Source of the DNA: Plotosus lineatus
Taxonomy: Eukaryota > Chordata > Actinopteri > Siluriformes > Plotosidae
Direction of reading: 5' to 3'
Assembly: GCA_024760905.1 (NCBI GenBank)
Contig: CM045734.1
Location: 43,143,564-43,207,563, forward strand
Length of the DNA stretch: 64,000 nt
Every line of letters begins with the position of its first letter. Position 1 is the stretch's first letter. The notes under the pieces were generated by a model. That model saw nothing but the letters and a program-made list of their open reading frames with translations, searched no databases and was not told where the DNA came from. The position numbers and the translations under genes are program-made. Below are positions 33,265-44,719 of this stretch, in pieces.

Positions 33265-33668
33265 ACCACGGCAGTGTATGTTAAATGGTAGCGCTTAGGG
33301 GTTTTTTTTTGCGATATTGTCATGCATTCCGTTTTTGAGATGTTCAAAGCTAGTCCTTTATTTTCACTTGTTTCTACTACAGTATCCAGCAAGTTTTGGA
33401 GGATCCGTTCTGAAGTTGCTATTAATACCGTGTCATCCGCATATGTTAAGTTGTTAATATTGTGTCCTCCCAGACCTATTCCATTGATGTCTTCAATTTC
33501 TCTCAGTATATTCTCAGTGTAGATGTTGAAGAGATCTGGTGATAATATGCATCCACGTCGAACTCCTCTTCTTATTACTATCTTTTCACTGTACTCTCCA
33601 TTTATTCTGACAGTAGCTGTTTGTCTCCAGTTAAGGTTGCTTAGGATTCTAGAGATCTTTCCCATCAA
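33216..33668 (-). pseudogene. LINE2 reverse transcriptase palm
   Basis: 150 residues: LSNLNWRQTATVRINGEYSE, RRGVRRGCILSPDLFNIYTE (motif B), LTYADDTVLIATSERILQNL (motif C, both Asp), NISKTECMTISQK. Motif A (FIDYSKAFDKVRH type) lies just upstream in another frame around 33690-33740. Confidence 0.85.
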
Positions 33669-33992
33669 TGTCTAGACTTAGTATTTGGAAGAGATCTTTG
33701 TGTCTCACTTTGTCAAATGCTTTTGAGTAGTCGATGAAGCATAGATGAAGGTCTTTCTGCATCTCTACGCATCTTTCTGCACGCATTGTCATAGTGAAAA
33801 TAGCATTTGTTGTTCCTTTGTTAGCTACAAATCCAAATTGTGCTTCTGATAACTCTGGTCGTATTTTGTTTCTCAGTCATGCCATCAATATTTTTAAGAG
33901 GATCTTCAAAGTGTGGCTCATCAGACTAATAGTTCTGTGACTCTCACAGTCAGTTGTTCCAGGTTTCTTAGGGAGTATAATGAATGTAGATG

Positions 33993-34346
33993 TTAGCATT
34001 TCGGCCGGAATGTTTCCAGTGTATAGATGTTATTTAGAAGTGTAGTTAGTTTCTTTATGCCCCATTCATCCAGCGCTTCATATGCTTCCACTGGAATGAG
34101 GTCAGGTTCAACAGCCTTTCCATTGTTCATTTTCTTGATGGTTTTTTCTACTTCGGCCTCTAAAATCGATGGTCCTTCCATTGGTTTGTTGATCTCTTGT
34201 TTGTCCCCTCTGCTATCAGAAAAAAGGTCTTCAATGTATCCTGCCCATCTCTTTAGGATGTCTGCCTTATTCATCAAGATTTCACCGTCTTTTGATTTTA
34301 TACAACCACTCAGAGAGGATTGATTGAGATGATTTCTGACCTGCAA
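33993..34346 (-). pseudogene. LINE2 RT N-terminal part
   Basis: 117 residues: SLSGCIKSKDGEILMNKADI, RWAGYIEDLFSD, EVEKTIKKMNNGKAVEPDLI, EWGIKKLTTLLNNIY. The 'GKAxGPDxIPxE' block carries E for G. The following PKKPGT, CESHRTISLMSHT-type stretch (33900-33990) is frameshifted. Confidence 0.8.
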
Positions 34347-35668
34347 TATCTTTGATTTTGTTGTGCATAAAATTGCTGTCGGTTATTTTTGTCTTCTCAA
34401 TTTCTTTACATTGCTCATTTATCCATGCCTCTTTTGCTTCATTACACATTCTCTTTATTTCTTTATCTATGGATTTGTATTTAGCCGGATCAGCTTTTGC
34501 TTTTCGTCTAGCTTCCATTTTGTCCAAGATTTCTTGTGTCATCCATTTTTTGTGTTCTTTCTTCAGCTTCAGTGGGATATTATTTTCTATTGCCTTTTTG
34601 ATACTATCTCTTAGCTGTTCCCATTGTTCTTCCACGTCTGTGACAGCTTCCAAGGTAGAAAACTTGCTGTTGACTTCTACTGCATATCTGTCTTTGAGTT
34701 CATTGTCTGTTTTCAACAGCTTGAAGTGGTAAATTGGTTGTCGTTTGGTCATTTTAAGGGCTTTCAGTTTCAGTTTGAATGCACATGTTACAGGGACATG
34801 GTCGCTACCACAGTCTGCTCCTGGCATGGATTTGGCTGATAGAATTGTATTACGGAAGCGTGACTGAATAAGGATGTAATCAATCTGATTGCGGTGTCTG
34901 TCTCCTGGACTTTTCCATGTCCATTTTCTTCTTGGATGGTTCTTATACCATGTGTTTGTAACTGTGTGGTTATTTTCTGCACACAATTCTGCTAGTTGTT
35001 CTCCCCTTTCGTTAATTTCCCCAAGTCCATGTGGGCCAACAATATTCCCAATTCTACTTGCTCCTAGTTTGGCATAAAAAATCTCCCATAATGATCTTGA
35101 TATCAGAAGATTTCACTTGTTTCAGGGTTGCTTCCAGTTGTTCCAGTTGAATGTTTCAGCCTCTGTATCGTCATGGTCTGTTGTTGGAGCATAAATCTGT
35201 ATGATGCTGATGTCGAAAGGTTTGGCACTGAGTGTTGTTGCAATGATTCGGTCTGATACTGGCCAATGGCCTTTTAGTGATTTTTCTACGTTGGGTGAGA
35301 GCATTATGCTGACTCCTCTTTGATGTTGGTTTCCTCCCGAATGGAGCATTTTTGTATCCATCGTCCAATTTAAATTGATATCAATTTATCAAGATATCAA
35401 TTTCCATTCTTTTCATTTCTGATTTTATATTTTCAAATTTGCCTTTCTGGAATAAGGTTTTCACATTCCATGTTGCGATCTTCTTTATATTTAATTTCGT
35501 GGATTGTTTTTGGACAGACGCTTGATGATGATCGGGTGCCACCTGTCCACCATGACAGTCCCTACCGAGCGAGGTGTTCTTCAGAACCCCTTCAACGCTA
35601 TTCCTCAAATATTTTGTTTGATGCATTGACATGACTTTCTTTGCAGATTTACAGACAGTAGGTTGCAA
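34282..35668 (-). pseudogene. LINE2 APE endonuclease, frameshifted
   Basis: Minus strand. 35381-35668 starts the domain with KIATWNVKTLFQKGKFENIK. 35122-35361 continues with LNPNVEKSLKGHWPVSDRI-like and DISIIQIYAPTTDHDD. 34282-34986 has NNHTVTNTWYKNHPRRKWTW, RNQIDYILIQSRFRNTI (Asp motif) and GADCGSDHVPVTC (SDH motif, intact). Together these give the N, Y, D and SDH motifs of APE-type nucleases. The GDFN segment around 35000-35110 and the catalytic Glu segment around 35370 are damaged by frameshifts. Confidence 0.8.
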
Positions 35669-36063
35669 TTACTTTCTGTCCGAGCAGTGCCCATACTGGG
35701 CAGTTGTCCTGACCATTGTACCTGAGGGTATCTTCTTCTCAGCACATGGAGATACGAAACCATAAACAGAGGAATTCTCTGAGTACTCTTGTATCTCATC
35801 AGTCACTTGCCTCCCATGACCTTACGCTACCCTGATCGAGGGGGCTTAGTGAGTGCTCGACCTTGCCCAAGGGTCTCCCACAAGCTAGTGGAAGGAAGGA
35901 TGGCCTTACTTTCCTTTGACAGCAGTGCTGTCCCACTACCTGAATATACACATATACATGTACATATATGTCAGTCAGTGGGGTTGATCCTACTTCGCAG
36001 AAATCGGTGGTCACGGGGGTGGGGTCCCGGTCCCCATTAACTGTGAAAAGTGAGGGATCCCTG

Positions 36064-36115
<52 letters not shown>
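36064..36115 (+). repeat. (ATT)n microsatellite
   Basis: Pure TTA/ATT run right of MITE M3. A second such run lies left of it at 32199-32235. Confidence 0.95.
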
Positions 36116-36119
36116 GTGA

Positions 36120-37015
36120 ATGCTAGTAGTGTGAATTAAACATAAGCAAACTGAAAATTTTCATGCATATGTGTCGCACCCATATCAACACCCAGCCAGT
36201 ACTCTGCACACACTCAGAGACTGGTGAGTAATAGGAACCTCTGTGTCATCTGTGTTTAAACAGAGTGAGATTTGTTTGTGACAGCATGTCTTCTCTTCTT
36301 GAGCAGAACCAGCCATTTTGACAGGATGTATTGAGTCAGCTCTCAGACTCAAGCGGATGACCACTGCCAACACCCATACAAACACACATGAATACACTCA
36401 CCCACAGTAAAAGGAGATAAAAGTAATCAGAATTTATCCTCACACTTACTCTTCTGTGACTTGAGGTATCTCTAGCCCAAGTGCAAACTCTTGTAAATGC
36501 CAACCCCTACTTCATCCACCCACATGATTTTGCCAAGCCACGGAGCACAGCCAAGAAAACATATTTCTGTTTCTCCCCTTTCCCAAAACACATCTAGAAC
36601 ATAAACTGCTTTCAATGGTTTCGAATAAATTGTACAAGAATCAATCTGTCAACGTGTTCAGTTTGTTTTTCTTTCTAATTAACACCCGTTGGTTGGTGTG
36701 TATGCAGAGCCTATACAGTCCAGTCTTAAAGTATCTGGAACATTTCTGTGGTGTCACCTGTAAACCTGTTATATCACTAAAGGGAAGTGTGTCAGCGTTA
36801 ATTTAAAAATATGTATATTTATATTATATAGGTATCACAGTTTTTGCTGGATAGTATAAAAGAAATAAAACATGACAGAGCGTGGTTTTTCATGAAAATA
36901 CTCAGAAACACGAGGTTCCTTTACACCAGAAGTTCTCAAGAACAGTATGTCCTGAAGTGCTTTATTCCTCTTGATCACTTTATTGATCTCTGAAGACTAA
37001 AATTCTTTTTACATT
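36120..37015. other. No gene seen
   Basis: About 0.9 kb; no recognisable element. Confidence 0.4.
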
Positions 37016-37124
37016 AACCATTAACTGAAACAATTAATCGAGTCACAGGGAAACTGGTGCCTATCTCAGACAGGTTTGGGTGAAGGCGATGTATACCCTG
37101 AACTGCTCACCAAACCATTACAGG

Positions 37125-37310
<186 letters not shown>

Positions 37311-37679
37311 CTATTCACACTTACATCCACACCTGGCAGGAATTAAGAATAGCCAATTAGCCTATTTAGTAATGCAGCTGTGTGGGGGGGCACAAACAAG
37401 TGCCCGCCCTCACGCCGGTCCCAAGCCCAGATAAATGCAGAGGGCTGCGACAGGAAGGGCATCCGTCATAAAACTTTTTCCAGAATACAAAATGCAAACC
37501 GAAAAGACAAATTTCATATTGGTTCGGTCGAGGCCCGGGTTAACAACGATCGCCATCAGTGATGTTAACCAACAGGGTCCTGGTGGAAATTGGACTACTG
37601 TTGGTCGAAGAAGGAGAGGCCGAAGAAGGAGAGGCAGGAGGCATGTCCGTAGGCAGAGAGAGAAGAAGAAAAGCATGAG

Positions 37680-38321
37680 TTGAGGACTGAGAGTAGGGAC
37701 TTGAATGTTGGAACTATGACAGGAAAAGATAGAGAGCTGGCTGACATGATGCAGAGGAGGAAGGTGGACATACTGTGTGCTCAGGAGACTAGGTGGAAAG
37801 GTAGCAAGGCTAGAAGCTTAGGAGTGGGGTTTAAGCTGTTTTTTCATGGTGTGGATGGGAAGAGAAATGGAGTAGGAGTCATCTTGAAGAAGGGGTTGGT
37901 CAGGAATGTTCTAGAAGTGAAAATAGTGTCAGACAGAGTGACGAGTCCCAAGTTAGAAATTGAAGATGTGATGTTCAATGTTGTTAGTGCTTATGCTACA
38001 CAGGCAAGATGTGAGCTAGAAGAGAAGGAGAGATTCTGGAGTGAGTTAGATGAAGTGATGCAGAATACCCCCAGAGGTGAAAGAGTGGTCATTAGTGCAG
38101 ACTTCAACGGACATGTTGGTGCAGGCAACAGAGGGGCCGAGGAAGTGATGGGCAGGTTTGGTATCATGGACAGGAACACAGAAGGACAGATGTTGATAGA
38201 TTTTGCAAAAAGGATGGAAATGGCTGTGGTGAATAGTTTCCTCCAGAAGAGACAGGAGCATAGGGTGACTTATAAAAGCGAAGGTAGGAGCACACGGGTA
38301 GACTACATCTTGTGTAAGTGA
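37680..38321 (+). pseudogene. R4 APE-type endonuclease domain
   Basis: 213 residues. A one-base loss in the first motif (RDLNVGTM where others read GTLNVGTM) puts the start in a different frame from the basic leader at 37435-37683. Motifs: CAQETRWKG (Glu), FNVVSAYATQAR (usual APQ changed to ATQ), VVISADFNGHVG (Asp and Asn intact), RVDYILCK. The frame ends at a TGA where other copies have CGA, so it is a nonsense change, typical of CpG decay. Confidence 0.85.
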
Positions 38322-38455
38322 TGTAATTTGAAGGAAGTCAGTGACAGCAAATTAGTAGTGGGTGAGAGTGTTGCCAAACAGCATAGGATGGTGGTGTACA
38401 GGATGATGGTCATGGTAAGAAAGGTGAAGAAGGCAAAGGCAGAGCAGAAGACAAA

Positions 38456-39949
38456 GTGGTGGAAGCTGAAAAAGAGTGTTGTGTTGTCTTCAAGGAGGAG
38501 TTGAAACAAGTTTTGGGTGGTCAGGATGCGCTTCCAGATGACTGGACAACTACAGCTAATGGGATCAGGGAGACAGATAGGAGAGTACTTGGCGTGTCCT
38601 CTGGAAGGACAGTAGATAAGGAGACTTGGTGGTGGAATGAGGAAGTGCAGGAGTGTGTACAAAAGAAGAGGTTAGCTAAGAAGAAATGGGACATAGAGAG
38701 GACCGAAGAGAGTAAACAGGAGTACAGGGAGACACAGCGTAAGGCGAATGTAGTGGTGTCAAAGGCCAAACAGAGGGCGTATGATGACTTGTATGCTAGG
38801 TTGGACAGTAAGGAGGGAGAAAATGATTTATACAAGTTGGCACAGCAGAGAAATAGACACGGGAAGGATGTGCAGCAAGTTAGAGTGATTAAGTACAAAG
38901 TTGGAAACGTGTTGACTGATGACAGAAGTGTGCTGGGAAGATGGAAAGAGTACTTTGAAGAGCTGATGAATGATGAAAATGAGAGAGAGAAAATAATAGA
39001 AGAGGTGACTGTTGAGGACCAGGAAGTAGCAAAGATTAGTAAGGGTGAAGTGAGGAGGGCATTGAAAAGGATGAAAAGTGAAAAGGCAGTTGGTCCTGAT
39101 GACATACCAGTGGAGGTATGGAAGTGTCTAGGAGAGGTAGCAGTAGATTTTCTGACAAAAACATTCAACAAGGTCTTTGAGAGTGAGAGGATGCCGGAGA
39201 AATGGAAAAGTGTGCTTGTGCCCATTTTTAAGAACAAGGGAGATGTGCAGAGTTGTGGCAACTACAGAGGGATAAAGTTGATGAGCCATACGATGAAGTT
39301 ATGGGAAAGAATAGTAGAAGCTAGACTAAGGGCAGAGGTCAGGATTTGTGAACAACAGTTTGGTTTCATGCCAAGAAAGAGCACCTCAAATGCAGTGTTT
39401 GCTTTGAGGATGTTAATAGAGAAGTACAGAGAAGGTCAGAGGGAGCTGCATTGTGCCTTTATGGATCTGGAGAAAGCATATGACAGGGTGCCGAGAGAGG
39501 AACTGTGGTATTACATGAGGAAGTCTGGAGTGGCAGAGAAGTATGTGAGAGTGGTGGAGGACATGTATGAGAGGTGTAAGACAATGGTGAGGTTTGCTGT
39601 TGGTGTGACAGAAGAGTTCAAGGTGGAGGTGGGACTGCATCAAGGGTCAGCTCTGAGCCCCTTCTTGTTTGCTATGGTGATGGACAGGCTGACAGACGAG
39701 GTTAGACAAGAATCTCCATGGACTATGATGTTAGCAGATGACATTGTGATCTGTAGTGAGAGCAGAGAACAAGTGCAGGAAAATTTAGAGAGGTGGAGGT
39801 ATGCCCTGGAAAGGAGAGAAATGAAGGTTAGCCTCATTAAAACAGAATACATGTGTGTGAACGACAAGGACCCAAGAGGAACGGTGAGATTACAGAGAGC
39901 AGAGATGAGGAAGGTGGAGGATTTTAAGTACTTAGGCTCAACAATCTAG
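38456..39949 (+). pseudogene. R4 linker plus reverse transcriptase, 497-codon open frame
   Basis: The longest continuous element frame in the window. Blocks in order: ALPDDWTTTANGIRETDRRV, TWWWNEEVQECVQKKRLAKK, KAVGPDDIPVEVWKCLGEVA (preceded by SE for SG), VLVPIFKNKGDVQSCGNYRG, FGFMPRKSTSNAVFALRMLI, FMDLEKAYDRVPREELWYYM (motif A), LHQGSALSPFLFAMVMDRLT (motif B), LADDIVICSESREQ (motif C: LADD instead of FADD, both Asp intact) and FKYLGSTI. It ends at TAG where other copies have CAG. The last third of the protein continues after a further stop at 40025-40486. Confidence 0.9.
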
Positions 39950-40024
39950 AGCAATGGAGAGTTTGTAAGAGAGGTGAAGAAGCGTGTGCAGGCAGGTTGG
40001 AATGGTTGGTGAAAAGTATCCGGT

Positions 40025-40486
40025 GTGATGTGTGATTGGAAGGTATCAGCCAGAATGAAAGGAAAACTGTACAAGATGGTGATGAGGCCAGCGATGTTGT
40101 ATGGTTTAGAAACAGTGGCCCTGGGGAAAACACAGGAGGCAGAGCTGGAGGTAGCAGAGATGAAAATATTGAGGTTCTCTTTGGGAGTAACAAGGATGGA
40201 TAGGATCAGGAATGAGTACATCAGAGACACAGCACACATTAGAGGTATTGGAGACAAAGTCAGAGAGGCTAGCTTGAGATGGTTTGGACATGTACAGAGG
40301 AGAGATAGTGAGTATATTGGTAGTAGGATGCTGAGGTTGGAACTACCAGGCAGAAGGCCGAGAGGAAGACCAAAGAGAAGATTTATGGATGTGGTGAAGG
40401 AGGACATGAAGGGCGTTGGAGTAAGAGTAGAAGATACAACGGATAAGGTGAGATGGAGGCGGATGGTTTGCCGTGGCGACCTCTGA
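40025..40486 (+). pseudogene. R4 RT C-terminal region
   Basis: 153 residues: MMCDWKVSARMKGKLYKMVM, LRWFGHVQRRDSEYIGSRML, RPRGRPKRRFMDVVKEDMKG, WRRMVCRGDL. Separated from the RT by two in-frame stops (CAG to TAG near 39948, and a TGA after WNGW near 40010). Confidence 0.85.
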
Positions 40487-40548
40487 AGGGAAAAGCCGAA
40501 AGGAAAAGAAGAAGAAGAAGAAGAAGAAGAAGAGTTAGCCTATTTAGT

Positions 40549-40850
40549 GGGGCTGGTGGCGTAGTGGTTATGGTGCTGCACTCATGATCAGGAAGTTGTG
40601 TGTTCAAATCCCAGTTAGACCCCCACTGTGCTAAGAGCCCTGGTCAAGGTCTTAACTACAAGTGTGTCTCTGTTCACCTAGCAGTATAAATGGGTCCCAG
40701 TAAAAATATACTGGGAAGGTAACCTGTGATGGACTAGCGTCCCATCCAGGAGGAGTTGTTCTCCGAGTCCCTTCACGCTACGGAAACTGGGGATAAGCAC
40801 CGGCCTGATGAGCCATTTTGGCTCAGGTGTAAAAAGCCCAACAGACTTTA
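40549..40850 (+). repeat. tRNA-derived SINE, family B
   Basis: The most complete family B copy. GGGGCTGGTGGCGTAGTGGT (A box) and GTGTGTTCAAATCCC (B box) form the tRNA-like head. The body follows with 'gctaagagccctggtcaagg', 'tatactgggaaggtaacctg', 'cccatccaggaggagttg' and 'taagcaccggcctgatgagc'. It starts directly after the right target duplication of R4 and lies inside the L2 end. Confidence 0.8.
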
Positions 40851-41019
40851 CGTACTTAGCCTAATGTGCAAGGAGGAAAGCAGAGTACCCAGAGGAAGCC
40901 CATGCATACTGTCTCAGACACAAACACCTCCACCAAGACCAGGATTTAGACCCAGTACCTATTTGCTGTAAGGCGGACATACAAACCAATGTGCTGTCAA
41001 GCCACCCCTGAACACTAAC

Positions 41020-41780
41020 AGTTTATTTTACTTATCAAACAACAAGAATTCCTACTTTTAACCATACAGTCACATTTAGTATTATGGAACACACACAAAA
41101 ACAGTTAGTACTTGGTTTCAACTATAATCAGTCCTTCCTTTACCAGTCTCTCTTATTTTCTTTTTCTTTCTCTTGAAGTTAATTGGACCACAAATGCAGG
41201 TTGTGTTACTGAAAAAAACCCACAAAGCACAAAATCCTATATCTGAAGTCTTTTCTATTTTGTCAAAGGTTAAATAAACAGCTTTGCCTCTGAATCGAAC
41301 AAAGCAGTCACACAAGAGACCTCTTCCAATAATGCAAAAAAATAAACATTTAAATTCAAGTCTCTCAGATGTGGTGCTTCAGAACATTATGCTTACTGAT
41401 ATATCAGCATTCATTCAATGGTATAAAGTGATCATACTTTATACAACTGCATGGAGAATACCAAATATATACAGCCCTATTGTTTGTCATATTGTAATAT
41501 AGGATATATAGATAATAGCATAATTCATATGACTTAGATAAATTACATATGAAAAAGGTTCAATTAAAAAGTCATCTTTCAATGGTTAACACAGTCTGCT
41601 GTAACTACATGATTTTTTTTTTTTCATAATATCGTATCTTCTACACATTGAAATGATGAAATGTGCTTTTCCACTGCACCACCTCCTAGGTTGGTGCACT
41701 GCAATTGTAACTTGGTGGGTTGACATAAAAGGTTTGCCATTTATATAGCAGATGTTTTAGCCTGTAAATCTAAGCATGAA
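41020..41780. other. No gene seen
   Basis: About 0.75 kb of AT-rich DNA. Confidence 0.4.
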
Positions 41781-41788
41781 TAATATCG

Positions 41789-42029
41789 GGACAGCTGTAG
41801 CCTAATACTTAGAGAAGTGGCTTTGGGACCGAAAGCTCATTGGTTCGATTCTTAGACCAACAGGAAAAATGTGTGGCTGCACCTTTCCTTCCTCCACCTT
41901 CATGGCTGTGTCAGGAAGGGCATCCAACATAAAAAAAAAAAAAAAAAACTATGCCAAATCAAACATGCGATTCAGATGATTCACTGTAGTGATCCCCAAA
42001 AAAGGGAAAACGGAAAAGTAGAAGAAGAT
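41789..42029 (+). repeat. tRNA-derived SINE, family C, RTE-type tail
   Basis: The head differs from family A: GGGACAGCTGTAGCCTAATA, 'cttagagaagtggctttggg', B box GGTTCGATTCTT. Then 'aaaaatgtgtggctgcacct' and directly the RTE-derived part: 'ggctgtgtcaggaagggcat', a poly-A expansion (41932-41949), 'tatgccaaatcaaacatgcg', 'gatgattcactgtagtgatc', 'gggaaaacggaaaag' and AGAAGAAG. Confidence 0.75.
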
Positions 42030-42063
42030 TCATGAACTCTACTTCTGATGTAGCTGCTTTAGT

Positions 42064-42403
42064 GGGGCAGAGGTGGTCTAGTGGTATAGGGTGCTGGATC
42101 GCTGATCCAAAGGTTGGGGGTTCGATTCCCACTCTCCACAAGGTTGCCACTGTCCTCCCCAGTGCAGCTAACTGGGTTATCAAAGGCTGGCCATGTCTCT
42201 CACTGTCTATGGTGTGAGGCATGTAAAAGAACCATTGCTGACTTTTGACAAAAGTAGGCTGCAATGCCGTCAGCATGTTTCTGCCCTGCGATGGCCTGGC
42301 GAGCTGATGACCTGCCCTCGCCCGAAGTTGGCTGGGATAGGCGCCAACCTCCCCGCGACCATAATTCGGATTAAGCGGTTACAGAAAATGATGATGATGA
42401 AGA
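42064..42403 (+). repeat. tRNA-derived SINE, family A, full length, L2-type tail
   Basis: Complete head (GGGGCAGAGGTGGTCTAGTG; GGTTCGATTCCC) and core (cagctaactgggttatcaaa; gtaaaagaaccattgctgac; cagcatgtttctg). The tail is L2-type (gcgatggcctggcgagctga; gttggctgggataggcgcca; taagcggttacagaaaatga) with (ATG)n. Comparing it with 50757 and 61054 places the tail switch just after 'gtgtttctg'. Confidence 0.85.
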
Positions 42404-42499
42404 ACCTTCATGGCTAACATGCCCTTCAGCAAGGCACCTGACCCCCAGGTAGCCCTAATGATTGTGTCAGCCCTATGCTCTGTTAAATACGTGGTAATA

Positions 42500-43270
42500 A
42501 TTTCCCTTGAGGAATTAATACAATAAATCCAAAATATAAATAATAATAAATAGACCAATATTATTCAACACCAAATGAGTTGAAAGCTAAATGCCCCATG
42601 ACACAAACTGGTGATATCTCCAATATCCCAACTAGAAAAGAATAAAACTGCTCATGTTATTGTGACATGTGGAGAATTATTTCCTTGGCAATCATCATTG
42701 TTCTTTCCTTGCTTAGTGTCAATGCAAAATCTGACTGACTATATGCCAGTACCTCACTTATAATTACATAAAACATGAATTCTTTTCACTAAATAAAGTC
42801 AATATAGCTCACAAGAAGCAAGGTCCAAGTCAAAGGAAAATATGCACAATGTCCTCACATCTTACCAAAGCATTAAATTGTCTAGATTTGCCAGAAACAG
42901 GGTGGCGCAGCCAGAGGGATTGGGCAAAATACAGACCCAATTCATGCAGGAGATGGACTAAGCCAGTGGGCTTAGTGAAGATGTGCTGGCATCCACTGTG
43001 GAACTTTCTATCGGATGCTTGAATAAATTACACTCACGCAGTTTGGTGTTTCTGTATGTGTGAGTATGTTTGTGTATCTGAAGAAGATCTTTACTACAAC
43101 AGATAACAGCCACCCTGCCATAATTATTGTGTAAATCTTCAAATCAGAGTGAGTGCAACTGAACATTGTACATTTATTAATCATAGGACATCAACTAGTG
43201 TGATTGTCCAGTGTTATAGGTAAAGTTATTTGATTTTTTTTTTTTTTATTGTTATTTTGATATTCTGTAT
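42500..43270. other. No gene seen
   Basis: About 0.77 kb; no recognisable element. Confidence 0.4.
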
Positions 43271-43274
43271 TAAT

Positions 43275-43321
43275 TCCATGAGGGAAATTATTCACTCTGC
43301 ATTTAACCCATCCAAAGTGAG

Positions 43322-43400
<79 letters not shown>

Positions 43401-43510
43401 ACAATCAGAGCAATTGGCTGCCACGCACATTGGGGGCGCCCAGAGAGCACTTGAAAGTTAGGGCACTTCAACCATTTTATGCGGAGGAAGGGAGGTGCTG
43501 CTCACTCCCC
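43275..43510 (+). repeat. Fish interspersed repeat with internal (CA)n
   Basis: 'aaattattcactctgcattt', 'aacccatccaaagtgagaac', (AC)n at 43322-43397, then 'caattggctgccacgcacat', 'tgggggcgcccagagagca' and 'agggcacttcaacc'. This arrangement is a familiar fish interspersed repeat; its class is unclear to me. Confidence 0.6.
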
Positions 43511-43514
43511 CACT

Positions 43515-44095
43515 GCCGCAAAAAAAAAAAAGTAAATTCCCTTATGTTTTGGCTCCTCGGGGGTGAAATGAAGTTCCCATAAGTGTTTGCTAAGCTGATT
43601 CACTTTGTATCTTCAAACCATGACTCTTTCAATGACATAACTATTTCAGAAGAACTTTGATTAGCACTTTCATAAATGTGAGCCACTCCACTGAAAGCAG
43701 GCTCTTGTGTCCAAAAATTAAAAATGAGGTTTTTTTTTTTTTACACAAGCCGATAGAGGAGGCCCAATGCTGCAAAATGCAGCAAAAAGTTTGTCAATAC
43801 CTTGGAAACTGAGCGAGCTATGCCATTTCTTGTGTCAGCATTCAACTGAAAATGTCAAAAGATGTTTTAGAGAAAAATGAGCACAAAGATTTCCTTTCTT
43901 CCAAGATCATTAGTCCCGAGCAGCCAAACATTTTTATGCACCTCAGCCATATAAACTTACATATAAACATGTCTAGGAAGAGTTTTATGAAGAGATGATA
44001 AGAGAGATCATCTTCATTTTAATCTGACACGCCCTTTTTTTAACCCATCAGTCACCATGGTAACCCCCAAAAATGAACAAAAAAAAGACTATTTT
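43515..44095. other. No gene seen
   Basis: No assignable element; A and T runs only. Confidence 0.4.
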
Positions 44096-44099
44096 TTTA

Positions 44100-44719
44100 T
44101 TGCTGTTTATTACAATAAGATCAGTATGTATCTTTTCAACCATTATATAAAGGTTCAAATGCCTTCAAATGATACTGATTGGAAAAAAAACACTGTCAGG
44201 TTCAAACAATCACACTGAAATTAAGAAAACTATGTATAAGAAAACCATATAACAAAACTCTCTGATCTCTTTATACAAGTAAGCTTCATCAACTCTGCCT
44301 TCATTATTATCATCTTCATCTATATCCTGCTCAGCAGAAAGGATCATCTTCACAAACACCATTCATGCACACTTTTATTAACAGATGCCTCTTCTTCATC
44401 AACATCAAAATCAAAATCTTCATGAACACAGTTGGCATCATCATCATCAGTTTGTTCATCTGTAAAAGGAATGAAACGTTTAAGTATTTTTCAGGTCTTG
44501 ACCAATTTTCGTACAAAACTCAACAACCCACAATCCAGCATGTCCAGACAAGATTACACACAAATCAAATAATCAAAAAAATTCCATAATCAAATTTTGC
44601 ATGCAGAGAAAAATACTCACCGGCAAAATAATCTTCAAGAATGCCAAGCATTCTGGCATCTTCAAAGCCGCGTCGAATTTAACATCTATCCTAATGCTGC
44701 TCGAAATCACAGATGACAT
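44100..44719 (-). other. Candidate two-exon transcription unit (minus), unidentified
   Basis: A possible first coding exon runs from the ATG at 44719 to 44621 (33 codons, MSSVISSSIRIDVKF...) and ends at a good donor, GTGAGTATTT. A candidate acceptor (TTCCTTTTACAG) at 44460 precedes a second block. That block's most protein-like frame is acidic (DEQTDDDDANCVHEDFDFD), but it is not the frame set by the ATG. A possible poly-A signal (AATAAA on the minus strand) lies at 44106-44111. No homology is recognised. It could be a small host gene, a non-coding transcript or an old element. Confidence 0.3.

Larger units (their letters stand above)
32636..35943 (-). mobile_element. LINE2: second RTE-like LINE, about 3.3 kb (minus)
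   Basis: Flanked by a 12-bp duplication, ATATACACATAT (32624-32635 and 35944-35955), inside MITE M3. The minus-strand order is leader, APE endonuclease, linker, RT, C-terminal region and a (TGA)n tail (32636-32655). The tandem-repeat tail and protein blocks place it in or near the RTE clade, but its protein is clearly different from R1-R6. Several frameshifts and stops inactivate it. Confidence 0.85.
32253..36063 (+). mobile_element. MITE M3 (490-bp class), split by LINE2
   Basis: Left TIR degenerate (AGTGATCCCTCGCTACTTTG), right TIR ending AAAAGTGAGGGATCCCTG. The left block (32253-32635) holds the poly-purine body and 'ttatgcattatttttgaatg'; the right block (35956-36063) holds 'gtcagtcagtgggg' and 'ccccattaactgtgaa'. 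Flanked by (ATT)n on both sides (32199-32252 and 36064-36115). Confidence 0.75.
37371..40534 (+). mobile_element. RTE-type LINE, copy R4, full length
   Basis: Begins AATGCAGCTGTG and ends with (GAA)n at 40506-40534. Flanked by a 14-bp duplication, TTAGCCTATTTAGT (37357-37370 and 40535-40548). About 3.16 kb with leader, endonuclease, linker, RT and C-terminal region. It has fewer frameshifts than R2 but several stops, so it is inactive. Confidence 0.9.

Noticed and set aside
38521..39261. Antisense frames of 100-250 codons opposite RTE copies (also 17857-18582, 18933-19511, 54025-54480)
   Set aside because: The sense strand encodes clear RT and endonuclease motifs; the antisense frames repeat at the same place in every copy because of codon bias, not function.
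42064..42140. Functional tRNA genes at SINE heads
   Set aside because: A and B boxes are present, but there is no cloverleaf acceptor pairing, and each head continues into a shared SINE core and tail.
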